Virus record (IMG/VR): IMGVR_UViG_3300020220_000286
Span: 1-26,136 of that record
From: a virus
DNA: 26,136 nucleotides
Reading direction: 5' to 3' (one strand)
Shown: piece after piece, positions 11,369 to 20,100 of the stretch
How the letters are laid out: every line of letters begins with the position of its first letter
Numbering within the stretch: the stretch's first letter is position 1
Translations under genes and position numbers: made by a program
The notes under the pieces: model-generated
Database searches by the model: none
Seen by the model: only the letters and a program-made list of their open reading frames with translations
Told to the model about the DNA's origin: nothing

Positions 11369-12932
11369 AAATGTTATCCCTTAGATATTCATAGTGTGAA
11401 GGAAGTTGTTGTACCCAATTTAACATAACTTCTCTGTCTTGTTGATATTTAGAGTGAGAAATTTCTAACTCTTCTAGATTAACATTTCTTTCCTTTATTG
11501 TAAAGTCTACAATAGGTCTATATCCAAGACCTGCCATGATATATGGAAGTCCATTGTAATTGGAATCATTGTATATATTTTCTGGATTTAACAAGATATT
11601 ATAATGTCCAGATGCAGCAATATATGTTGATTGCTTCACCCCAACCTGAGATTTTAAATCAACATGAGTGATTATATCTTTCCAATATTGAGTATCTTCT
11701 CGTTGACTCAATGTGTAATGCATAGCAACAAAGTTTTTCATTGTCTCTAACGCATTGTCAACGATAAAATTAAAACTATCTCTGTCAATTTTAGACACAA
11801 ATCCATTTCTACGTTGTAGTATATCACTTAGAAACATGAGATTTTCATGTGTAGTCATCAATCCTGTAGACTCTAATGGTTCTAAAAATCCGTAAGATAA
11901 TCCAATACCAACAACATTCTTTACCCATGCTTTTTCATGTTTTCCATGTTTAATACGAATTGGGCGAAGATGTGCAGACTCAGCAACTTCTGCAGAGTAT
12001 CTATTTGATAGATATTCTCTAAACTCTCTTTCAGCATCAGCATCTGAAATATATTTACTGCTATAAACATAACCAGTGCCTACACGATGCCAGAGTGGTA
12101 TATTCCATATCCAACCAGCATCCATTGCAACACAATCAGTATAAGTTTCCATCTGATTAATCCTATCAGTATATGGAATCTGAGTTGCTAACGCTCTATC
12201 ATTGTATAACTGATGATTAAATGATTTAAACTCAACTCCCATGTGTTGCTCTAACAACAACGATTTAAATCCTGTGCAATCAATAAACAAATCAGCACTG
12301 ATTGTATCATTATCTGTTGTGATAATAGAATTAATGGTGCCATCTGGTGTTTTGACAACATTTTCAATATCTCCTTTGATATGTACGACTCCATTGGGAA
12401 GAGCAATACTATCTCTCAGAAATTTTCCAAACAAATCAGCATCTAAATGATAGGCAGTATCCCATTCCGAGTCATAATTTGAATTAGGAATAGTCTCTGC
12501 AATTTTACACTCATCTGCGAGATAAGTATTCATATTATAGAAGCGAGCAAACTCTTCTGGAGGATATTGCTCCATTCCATATCTGCTTTGTAGCGCAAAG
12601 AAGTCAAATAAATTTCGTTTATAATCATCATTAAGATCCCATTTTCCAAAAGGATACTGAAATCTCTCACCAGTATTTTCTCTAAAATTTTTAAAAGCAA
12701 TGGAAGTTTTAAATGTTGCATTACATTTTGACATCCATTCTTCATCACGTAATTCCAAGCGATGAAGAAATCTATTGAATTGACCTAGGGTAGATTCTCC
12801 AACTCCAATAGGTTTTGTGACATTAGATTCAATTAATGCTATTTCAATGTCTGGAAATGATTTTGACAATAGAGCAGCAGACATCCATCCACTACTTCCA
12901 CCACCAACAATACAAATAGATTCAATTTTCAT
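11346..12932 (-). CDS. Flavin-dependent halogenase (528 aa)
   Basis: This is a tryptophan-halogenase-fold flavoenzyme that uses FADH2, O2 and halide to make hypohalous acid. Near the N-terminus GGGSSGW (10-16) is the FAD-binding glycine motif. TFKTSIAF places a lysine at 75, aligning with the catalytic lysine of PrnA. GWIWNIP (273-279) matches the WxWxIP signature that distinguishes halogenases from monooxygenases, and FLEPLESTGL (349-358) carries the conserved glutamates. Length matches the family. VirX1 from cyanophage Syn10 is a characterised marine viral relative in this family with iodination activity on diverse substrates; identity to it is unmeasured. Its start directly follows a terminator T-tract and no ribosome-binding site is seen. 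Confidence 0.95.
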   Translation of the reverse strand: MKIESICIVGGGSSGWMSAALLSKSFPDIEIALIESNVTKPIGVGESTLGQFNRFLHRLELRDEEWMSKCNATFKTSIAFKNFRENTGERFQYPFGKWDLNDDYKRNLFDFFALQSRYGMEQYPPEEFARFYNMNTYLADECKIAETIPNSNYDSEWDTAYHLDADLFGKFLRDSIALPNGVVHIKGDIENVVKTPDGTINSIITTDNDTISADLFIDCTGFKSLLLEQHMGVEFKSFNHQLYNDRALATQIPYTDRINQMETYTDCVAMDAGWIWNIPLWHRVGTGYVYSSKYISDADAEREFREYLSNRYSAEVAESAHLRPIRIKHGKHEKAWVKNVVGIGLSYGFLEPLESTGLMTTHENLMFLSDILQRRNGFVSKIDRDSFNFIVDNALETMKNFVAMHYTLSQREDTQYWKDIITHVDLKSQVGVKQSTYIAASGHYNILLNPENIYNDSNYNGLPYIMAGLGYRPIVDFTIKERNVNLEELEISHSKYQQDREVMLNWVQQLPSHYEYLRDNIYGTDEYL

Positions 12933-12934
12933 AT

Positions 12935-12958
12935 AAAAAAAGAGGTGTCTCCACCTCT
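12935..12958 (-). terminator. Strong intrinsic terminator before the halogenase
   Basis: On the minus strand AGAGGTG (12958-12952), a GAGA-type loop and CACCTCT (12947-12941) are followed by a run of T residues (seven Ts in all, to 12935). It lies 28 bases after the stop of the 142-aa gene at 12986. The T-tract ends two bases before the halogenase ATG. Confidence 0.88.
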
Positions 12959-12985
12959 ATGTATTATGCTTGAGACTCAGTTATT

Positions 12986-13414
12986 TTAGCGTGGCGGTTT
13001 CCAGTTGTCAACCCATGGGTCCCATGATGCTCTACCTGGAAGTTGTATTAACTTTGGATTTGGCACAAATGGGGGAATAGATGATGGTGCTGGATTTTCA
13101 GATTTTACTTTTTTAATATGGTCTACCCAGCGTGTGCCACCATCTAAAGAATCTTTATATTGCATATCTAGTTGTGCACCCACATCTCCATATCCAACCA
13201 TTCTAGAAACAGTTGCCGCTGCACGAAGATCTTCACACTCTGAGTGATGGACAACTTGCCCATTTATCATTACATGCTCATGTGTGCAATCATCTGGCAC
13301 ATCGCACCATTTCATATCGGCATCTGGACCTTCGTAAATTTCAAATTTATCTTCCTCATCACAAATATCTGTGATTGCTCCAGTAGCACGGGATATAATA
13401 GCGATTTTTGCCAT
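12986..13414 (-). CDS. Putative virion-associated protein (142 aa)
   Basis: The protein begins MAKIAIISRATGAITDICDE with a beta-rich N-terminal half including THEHVMINGQVVHHSECEDL. It then has YGDVGAQLDMQYKDSLDGGT followed by WVDHIKKVK, a QLDxxYxD...W motif recurring in small proteins encoded next to phage tail-fibre genes, and a Pro/Trp-rich C-terminus (ASWDPWVDNWKPPR). It has its own TATAAATA late promoter and an AAGGAG ribosome-binding site 12 bases before ATG, and is followed by the terminator at 12935-12958. It may be a fibre accessory or assembly protein; this is not proven. Confidence 0.8.
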   Translation of the reverse strand: MAKIAIISRATGAITDICDEEDKFEIYEGPDADMKWCDVPDDCTHEHVMINGQVVHHSECEDLRAAATVSRMVGYGDVGAQLDMQYKDSLDGGTRWVDHIKKVKSENPAPSSIPPFVPNPKLIQLPGRASWDPWVDNWKPPR

Positions 13415-13438
13415 GATAGATTTAAACTCCTTCGTTGT

Positions 13439-13446
13439 TATTTATA
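13439..13446 (-). promoter_or_regulatory. T4-type late promoter TATAAATA
   Basis: TATAAATA on the minus strand is an exact T4-type late promoter match, 25 bases upstream of ATG 13414 and abutting the stop (13447) of the preceding Gly-rich gene. Confidence 0.85.
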
Positions 13447-14256
13447 TCAACCAAAATACTCATATACGACTACAACTCCTTCACGTCCTCTAGCACCTCT
13501 GTTACTATCTCGGGACCCATTACCACCAGCACCCCAAGCTGCATGTGCCTCATGATTATGAGAATAGTTACTATTAGAGTGAGATGAAGGTTGACTGCCA
13601 CCCATATAGGATCTTCCTGCAGAATGATTCCCATAGCTGTAGTGAGACCCGTGACCATTTCCACCGCCGCCGAAGACATTCAAACTACCACCAGACCCAT
13701 TACCACCCAATCCACCAGCGTGTTGTTGAGAACAATTAGCACCAACACCACCGCCAGCAGAACAATAACCTCCAAATGAGGAACCATTTCCATTACCGCC
13801 ACATCCAGAGTAGTTAGTGCCACCTCCAGGGTTACCAACACTAACTCCCACTGAAGAAACATTAGTTACATCGATAACCATTTCTGCCATTCCACCAGCG
13901 CCACCCGATTCACAATATCCAGATCCACCTCCACCAGCACCAACAACTTGCACTCTAATACTTCTTACACCACTAGGTTTAGTCCAAGTACCATTGCTAG
14001 TGTAAACTTGCATAGATCTAAATCCACTAGCACTAGATACTGGAACCCAAGATAAGTTTGCTCCATCCGTAGTTAAATATCTACCACTATTTCCACTTAA
14101 TGATGGAATAATATATTTAGAAGACCCTGTAATTGTACCATTAATATTGATATTAGTGATTTTTAATGTGCCATGAGATGTAATTGCTCCTGAAGCAAGA
14201 TTAAATCCACTGAGACCCTGCTGGTCTTTAATAGATGTAACTCTAAGTATGCTCAT
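13447..14256 (-). CDS. Gly-rich tail-fibre/adhesin-like protein, copy 1 (269 aa)
   Basis: The protein has a structured N-terminal half (about 1-100) with an N-terminal SxLRVTSIKDQQGLSGF-like segment and LTTDGANLSW, and a Gly-rich C-terminal half from about 105. Gly-rich runs (GAGGGGSGY, GGGGNGHG) resemble polyglycine-II adhesin tips such as T4-like gp38, a parallel rather than proof. Cys recurs in GYCES, SGCGG, GGYCSA and ANCSQQH; a His/Asn/Ser segment (NYSHNHEAHAAWGAG) precedes the conserved GSRDSNRGARGREG end and a terminal YEYFG. It likely binds host surface or caps a fibre. It has its own late promoter and AAGGGG ribosome-binding site. Confidence 0.85.
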   Translation of the reverse strand: MSILRVTSIKDQQGLSGFNLASGAITSHGTLKITNININGTITGSSKYIIPSLSGNSGRYLTTDGANLSWVPVSSASGFRSMQVYTSNGTWTKPSGVRSIRVQVVGAGGGGSGYCESGGAGGMAEMVIDVTNVSSVGVSVGNPGGGTNYSGCGGNGNGSSFGGYCSAGGGVGANCSQQHAGGLGGNGSGGSLNVFGGGGNGHGSHYSYGNHSAGRSYMGGSQPSSHSNSNYSHNHEAHAAWGAGGNGSRDSNRGARGREGVVVVYEYFG

Positions 14257-14278
14257 TACACAATCCCCTTCTTAGATA

Positions 14279-14285
14279 TATTTAT
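14279..14285 (-). promoter_or_regulatory. Late promoter ATAAATA
   Basis: ATAAATA on the minus strand lies 23 bases upstream of ATG 14256 and overlaps by one base the stop codon of the next Gly-rich copy (14285). Confidence 0.8.
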
Positions 14286-15094
14286 TAACCAAAGTATTCA
14301 TATACGACTACAACTCCTTCACGTCCTCTAGCACCTCTGTTACCATCTCGGGACCCATTACCACCTGCTCCCCAAGCACAATGAGACTCATGACGATGGG
14401 AATAATTAGATTGGTTATGTGATGAGGGTTGACTGCCACCCATATAAGATACACCAGCAGTATGATTGCCATAACTATGGTTAGACCCATGACCATTTCC
14501 ACCACCACCATAAACGTTTATATTACCACCAGACCCATTACCACCCCATCCACCAGAGTGTTGTTGAGAACAATTAGCACCGAGTCCCCCAGATGCTGAG
14601 CAATAACCTCCAAATGAAGAAGTATTTCCATTACCACCACATCCAGCATAGTTAGTGCCACCTCCAGGGTTACCAACAGTGACTGATACCGAAGAAACAT
14701 TAGTTACGTCAACAATCATTTCTGCCATTCCACCAGCACCAGCAGATTCACAATATCCAGATCCACCTCCACCAGCACCAACAACTTGCACACAAATACT
14801 TCTTACACCAGTAGGTCTATTCCAAGTGCCATTACCAGTCCAAACTTGCATAGATCTAATGCCAGATGCAGTAGATACTGTTGCCCACTCTGTATTTGTA
14901 CCATTAGACATTAAAAATTTTCCAGCATGTCCTGATTGCACTGGAATTAAAAAATTAGATCTTCCTTGGATTTGTCCATTGATTACAAGGTTTGATACTG
15001 TAAGAGTACCTATAGTAGAAACCCCGCCACCAGAGAATGAAAATCCAGTAGCGCCTGTTAAGTCTCTAATTGAAGCAATTTTAAGTTGTGACAT
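14285..15094 (-). CDS. Gly-rich tail-fibre/adhesin-like protein, copy 2 (269 aa)
   Basis: This is the second of three tandem paralogues of exactly the same length. Its N-terminal region starts MSQLKIASIRDLTGATGFSF; from GIRSMQVWTGNGTWNRPTGV (about 79) onward it closely follows the others. The Gly-rich half has the same Cys motifs (GYCES, AGCGG, GGYCSA, ANCSQQH) and adds HCAWGAGG, where copy 1 has HAAWGAGG. The end is the shared GARGREGVVVVYEYFG. It is predicted to be a fibre-tip or adhesin subunit. The nearest homologues are the neighbours, and long exact DNA matches between copies suggest recent duplication or gene conversion. Confidence 0.85.
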   Translation of the reverse strand: MSQLKIASIRDLTGATGFSFSGGGVSTIGTLTVSNLVINGQIQGRSNFLIPVQSGHAGKFLMSNGTNTEWATVSTASGIRSMQVWTGNGTWNRPTGVRSICVQVVGAGGGGSGYCESAGAGGMAEMIVDVTNVSSVSVTVGNPGGGTNYAGCGGNGNTSSFGGYCSASGGLGANCSQQHSGGWGGNGSGGNINVYGGGGNGHGSNHSYGNHTAGVSYMGGSQPSSHNQSNYSHRHESHCAWGAGGNGSRDGNRGARGREGVVVVYEYFG

Positions 15095-15111
15095 AAGACT
15101 TAATTTTTAGT

Positions 15112-15118
15112 TATTTAT
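15112..15118 (-). promoter_or_regulatory. Late promoter ATAAATA
   Basis: ATAAATA on the minus strand lies 18 bases upstream of ATG 15094 and overlaps the stop codon of copy 3 (15118) by one base. Confidence 0.8.
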
Positions 15119-15927
15119 TAACCAAAGTATTCATGGATATACACAATCCCTTCACGTCCTCTAGCACCTCTGTTACCATCTCGGGACCCATTACCACCTG
15201 CTCCCCAAGCACAATGAGACTGATGATTATGGGAATAATTACTGTTAGAGTGAGATGAAGGTTGGGTACCACCCATATAGGATGATCCTGCAGTATGATT
15301 CCCATAGCTGTAGTGAGACCCATGTCCATTACCACCGCCACCGTAGATATTCAAACTACCACCAGACCCATTACCACCCCATCCACCAGAGTGTTGCTGA
15401 GAACAATTAGCACCAAGTCCACCACCAGCAGAACAGTAACTTCCAAATGAAGAAGTATTTCCATTACCACCACATCCAGCGTAGTTGGTACCACCTCCAG
15501 GGGTACCAACAGTGACTGATACCGAAGAAACATTAGTTACGTCAACTTGTCTTTGTGCCATTCCACCAGCACCAGCAGATTCACAATATCCAGATCCACC
15601 TCCACCAGCACCAACAACAGTAACCATAATAGTTCTTACACCAGTAGGTTTATTCCAAGTGCCATTACCAGTAAATGCTTGAATTGATCTAATGCCAGAT
15701 GCAGTAGATACTGTTGCATAAGATAAAGTAGACCCGTTGGTAGTTAAAAATCTACCACTATTTCCTGAAGGATTTGGAAGAATAAAAGCAGAAGATCCTG
15801 AGATAGTGCCATCAATAACAATATCAGTGACTGTTAAAGTGCCATTAGCAGTAATGCCACCAGCGGCAAGTGTAAAACCACCAAGTCCCTGAAGATCTCT
15901 AATAGAACCGAGTTTTAGCTGAGACAT
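15118..15927 (-). CDS. Gly-rich tail-fibre/adhesin-like protein, copy 3 (269 aa)
   Basis: This copy begins MSQLKLGSIRDLQGLGGFTL and shares with copy 2 the TGNGTWN-PTGVR segment, the four Cys motifs and HCAWGAGG. Its receptor-like differences include AQRQVDVTNV where the others have AEMxVDVTNV, and a distinct C-terminus (EGIVYIHEYFG). All three copies are 269 aa, implying selection against length change even as N-termini diverge. It is a probable late virion protein with its own ATAAATA promoter; TAGGAA lies 16 bases before ATG 15927. Confidence 0.85.
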   Translation of the reverse strand: MSQLKLGSIRDLQGLGGFTLAAGGITANGTLTVTDIVIDGTISGSSAFILPNPSGNSGRFLTTNGSTLSYATVSTASGIRSIQAFTGNGTWNKPTGVRTIMVTVVGAGGGGSGYCESAGAGGMAQRQVDVTNVSSVSVTVGTPGGGTNYAGCGGNGNTSSFGSYCSAGGGLGANCSQQHSGGWGGNGSGGSLNIYGGGGNGHGSHYSYGNHTAGSSYMGGTQPSSHSNSNYSHNHQSHCAWGAGGNGSRDGNRGARGREGIVYIHEYFG

Positions 15928-15950
15928 TTTATTATTCTACTGTTCCTAGT

Positions 15951-16262
15951 TTATTTATGCAAGTGGGATAAAAGAGAATTATAAAATAATCCTTCTGTAT
16001 TCAAGGTATTATGATGAATATCATGCCATAAATTTTCTAGTTGTTGCTCTATTGTTGGTTTCGGTTTTGGTGCATATTTTGCTGCCAAATCATTTTCTTT
16101 TTGCACAACTTCGCACATTGCCTCTATCTGTGGTGCATATGGCGCCTGATACATCGGGTCATTTGGAAAACTGATTTTTGTTAAATCACCATCTTCCATA
16201 ATAAACGATCTTCCATTAGAGAGGCGTCGAATTGCCTCTGCTTTCACATCATCAGAAAACAT
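15951..16262 (-). CDS. Putative fibre-associated small protein (103 aa)
   Basis: ATG at 16262 (MFSDDVKAEAIRRLSNGRSF) follows the upstream stop directly (TAATATG); a TTG at 16286 would run into the previous gene. After a helix and a small beta region (YQAPYAPQIEAMCEVV) comes TIEQQLENLWHDIHHNTLNT, a QLxxLWxDI motif also resembled in the 142-aa protein and typical of small proteins next to phage tail-fibre genes. It is probably an accessory or chaperone-like protein; exact role unknown. Its last codons contain the late promoter of copy 3. Confidence 0.75.
   Translation of the reverse strand: MFSDDVKAEAIRRLSNGRSFIMEDGDLTKISFPNDPMYQAPYAPQIEAMCEVVQKENDLAAKYAPKPKPTIEQQLENLWHDIHHNTLNTEGLFYNSLLSHLHK
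15952..15958 (-). promoter_or_regulatory. Late promoter ATAAATA
   Basis: ATAAATA on the minus strand lies 25 bases upstream of ATG 15927, inside the last codons of the 103-aa gene. Confidence 0.8.
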
Positions 16263-16263
16263 A

Positions 16264-17163
16264 TTAACCTCTAACTTCAACTGCAATTAAACTAGAAATA
16301 CTTCTCATATCATTAGACTGTCTATCATTAATATATAAATTTCGGACGCCACCACCCCAGGAAGCACTTGCACCAACTGAATATGTGCAAGGTGTTGTAG
16401 TATTAGGCATATCCATATACATGAATGTGGCATGATACATATGGTCTTCAGTATCATGCCCATCATAAACAGTGGCAACACTACCACTACTCACGTTAGT
16501 ATTACCACTAAGGTTTGTTGTAAGAATACTATTATTTCTTAAAAATCCAAATGTAGTAACATGTCTTTGATTAGAAGCAATACTAGCTAATAAAAGAATC
16601 TTGGAATTAGTATGTGTTGGTTGAAGTGTAACTTCTAATGATGGAATTGCAGTTAAGTTATCAGAAAAAATCAAATAACGAGTTGGGGGAGTTTGAGCAT
16701 ATCTTAATTGTAAAACGCGACCTTCACCAACATCATTATCTTCACCACCTAAAAGAAACCAGGTAGCACCGTTTTCGATAGTTACTGTAAATCCATTATT
16801 AATTTGCACTGGACCAGCAGTAAATCCATTAGTAAACTCTGTGCCACCATTTGCTACTGGTCCAATAGTAATATTTTCTTTAATCTGGGGACCATTAGTA
16901 CGAATAATAGAATCCTCACCTACAGCAGGACCACCCCCGCCAACATCATCCCAACCAGGAACACCTGCAGCAGCATCTGCTAAGTAGATTTGTGCCATAT
17001 CTTCGGTGGTATTATACACCAAAGTGCCATATGGTGGTATGCCTAGAGCATTAATTTGCGTCTGATTGAGAGCAGGCAAATTGACTTGCTCTGTAACCTT
17101 TAGAGCAGTTACCAGTGCTCTTGTTACAGCATCAATCTGATTTCCTATGATTTTGGTAGCCAT
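16264..17163 (-). CDS. Putative virion structural protein (299 aa)
   Basis: The protein begins MATKIIGNQIDAVTRALVTA with a helical start, then ALGIPPYGTLVYNTTEDMAQ and a Gly-rich spacer (DDVGGGGPAVG), typical of cyanophage virion proteins whose N-terminus attaches and whose C-terminus is exposed. The C-terminal half is beta-rich with Asn/Ser/Thr repeats and NLYINDRQSNDMRSISS near the end. It has GAGG seven bases before ATG and its own late promoter. It could be a fibre or baseplate-attached protein; homologues appear to be cyanophage-specific. No enzymatic motif is seen. Confidence 0.8.
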   Translation of the reverse strand: MATKIIGNQIDAVTRALVTALKVTEQVNLPALNQTQINALGIPPYGTLVYNTTEDMAQIYLADAAAGVPGWDDVGGGGPAVGEDSIIRTNGPQIKENITIGPVANGGTEFTNGFTAGPVQINNGFTVTIENGATWFLLGGEDNDVGEGRVLQLRYAQTPPTRYLIFSDNLTAIPSLEVTLQPTHTNSKILLLASIASNQRHVTTFGFLRNNSILTTNLSGNTNVSSGSVATVYDGHDTEDHMYHATFMYMDMPNTTTPCTYSVGASASWGGGVRNLYINDRQSNDMRSISSLIAVEVRG

Positions 17164-17185
17164 TTGACGCCTCTATTCGTTTAAC

Positions 17186-17192
17186 TATTTAT
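17186..17192 (-). promoter_or_regulatory. Late promoter ATAAATA
   Basis: ATAAATA on the minus strand lies 23 bases upstream of ATG 17163 and just past the stop of the 1190-aa gene (17196). Confidence 0.8.
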
Positions 17193-17195
17193 TTT

Positions 17196-20100
17196 TTAAA
17201 TGACCAACTCACGAATCTGCACAACATCTCCATTCTGGGGAAGTGTGCTGATTGAAAAATCAACAGCATTAGACGTAACAGTATAGTCTATACCTGGGCG
17301 CTGACAAATACCATTTAAGAATACTAAAATTGAATAAGCAGTATGCCCTGGTGAAATAGCAAATGATGTAGTAGTTCCATTACCAGTATACATTACACCA
17401 TTATTACCGTTATTAACACCAGTTGCTAGAGAATACTTATCTGCACAACCATATCTACCAGTCACATCAATATTACCAGTTACTGATACATTACCACTAA
17501 TTTTCATTCTATTATTAGCATCAGGTGCTATGCCTATACCATAATTGGTCACACCTGAGAATCTATTTGATGTAATAGGTCCAGTGTCACTTAATCCCCA
17601 CTTATACCAAGTACCCGAATCATAAATCCAACCTAAGAAAGTGCCAGGAGTCCACTCAATGTTATAACAAATATCTCCAGTGTTAAATGCTAGACCAGGT
17701 GGAAATTCAGGATTACCATTGTTATCCGCATTTGCCATGAGGATATTTCTAAGCACTGTGCCATCTTCATTTGATAATGTAAAGTTAACAGTTTGGATTG
17801 TATTTTGGGACGTGATTTTCTTTTGGAATGTTACAGGTCCAGAGAATACAGATTCTAATTGGTTAGATGCACCACCAATAACTGTTAATTTATCAGTTAA
17901 CACTAATTCTGAGAATGTTTCAATAGTTGAGCCCTCTTCACCTAGCACATTAAGTTGTGCAATATCTTCATTAGTAATTTGACCCGTAACTGGGTTAATA
18001 ACTTGGTTACCAACAAACAACTCTCCATCACTATTGACACCAGAATAATATGCAACTCCAGACCCTTCTCGCAATGCTTGCGAAAGTCTTGTTGCTGCTG
18101 GAGATAGAACTTCAACCTGAGTAGATGGGAATGCCGTTGAATAGTTACCAGGACCGAATCCAAGATATTCAAAAGTATGTCCACCAGCACGAAGAATCGA
18201 ATAACGACGTAATTCAACTAAAATTGGTTGGACAGAAGTATCAGCATTTAATTTGAGAGGAATCTTTCTATCTTCAGCTTCTCCTAATCTTGAAGTAACT
18301 ACGATACCATTCAATACGTTAGATGTTGTATTGTATCCGAGATTATTATTACTTTCTAGTAAGAAATATTGTGATGTCTCTTTAGTGATTGACCTTAAAT
18401 TATCATTATTTGGAGTTGGTGATGCACCATCAGTGGTGAAAACTTCACCAATAGTTTGGTTATCAGCGATTGATACTGCTGCTAATGGGTCGCTTACTGG
18501 ATTATCTCTATCGAATGCAGGATAAAGGTCAACAGTATTCTGAGAGAAGGAGAAATCATTAAAATTTGAAGTCGATGGCGTAACTGAAGCATTAAGAAGT
18601 GTCAGATAGTAAATACCATCTTGCACACCTCGAATAAACTCTTGATATACTTCTTTTGCATAAATGTAATATATCTTACCATACTTAGGAGAGTTAGTTT
18701 CAGAAGATCTTGGTTGGATTACAAAACCAGTAATAGGTTCTCTAGGTACTGGGAAGGCATCTTTATTCAAGACATAGCGATAACGATAAATTCGGTCAAC
18801 CAAGTTACGAGCATCGGGGACTCTACGAATATATGTGGTAGGTGTGAATCCTAAGTTTTGGTAAATAGAGTTTGCTTGAAGTGTAGTGTAAATTGTATTA
18901 CCAGCACTATCAACTTGTAAATACCACTGACTCCTTGCAGTATCCCATTTAAGTGGAGAATCGTCATCTCCAGCTTTTGTGCCAGTAACAGCTGGTCCAG
19001 ATGGATTTATTTTGGCAAAATGCACTGTTGGGGCACTAGCACCAGCAGCTAACAATGATACATAAATTTGGTCTGGGCTAGTAAGATTATCACGTCTTGC
19101 TCCAACAGTATATCCTTGTATTTTACTTGGTGGTCTACCTGTCTGAGTTGTATATCCATACAAGTATAGTCTAGTTGGGTCAGCAACACTACGAGTTTTA
19201 GTAATATCAATAGTCACCCAGTTAATCGAAATTTCGTCAACGTCCGAAAGAGACTTGGGAGGGATAACGTGAGTGATTTGACCTGCTTTATCTTTAGTAA
19301 ATGCTACTGATTTAAATCCTTTAGACCTTAGTGAGGTATTACCAAAGTTTGAGTTTGAGTTGGTGATAGACATGTCACCACCTGTGTCACTAAAGAAGTG
19401 GTCACCAAATCCCACAGCGAACACAGACACAACTTGAATGAATGCATCATTTGATGCTTTAATATGAGCGTGACGCCAACCCTTTCTATATTTGCAAAGA
19501 CCATTAATATGTGCTCCAGAACCTGCTGCCTGCACTTCATATGCTTGAGTAGATTGATTATAAAGCACAAATGCACGGTCATCTTTCTGTAGCGAAATAC
19601 CAGTAAACTGGGCAACAACCATGGATTTGAAACCTGTAGCTTCTGCTCCATCTGCGTGCATACCATTGATACCCCACACAGATCTCAATGACATATTGAA
19701 AACATATGGAGATGCGGAGTCAACTGTATCAATTTCAACTTTAACTAAAATATTACTGCCAAGAGCATTTCCAGAAGGCTCTGCTGACATCTGATAAGTA
19801 AACTGATTTCCTTGTGAAGATGTTACTAAAAACGACCCATTATAAAGGAGAGCGTCCTGGTCAGTAGGACCAGTAATGCCAGAAAGATTAACTGCGACAC
19901 CGACAGAGAATCCGTGGTTTTTAGGATTACCAAGCTCATCAACTGTAAAAGCAGTAGCAGTTTGTCCATTACGAATAATTTGAGATACAGCAAATTCATC
20001 CGAAATTGGACCTACAATTCTATTTTCTTCTATTCTCGCTTGTAGTTGGTCTTGAGCAGGAATACCAGATGTGTCAGGAATAACAGCATATCCCTTGGAG

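Larger units (their letters stand above)
13447..15927 (-). repeat. Tandem triplication of a 270-codon gene
   Basis: Three genes of 810 bases repeat at a spacing of 838 and 833 bases, each preceded by an ATAAATA late promoter that overlaps the preceding stop codon. The Gly-rich 3' halves are much more alike than the 5' halves, and copies 2 and 3 are more similar to each other than to copy 1. The repeat unit therefore includes promoter, gene and junction. Confidence 0.85.

Noticed and set aside
13447-15927. A CRISPR-like or minisatellite array in the Gly-rich region
   Set aside because: The repetition is whole-gene duplication with Gly-rich coding; there are no short direct repeats with unique spacers.
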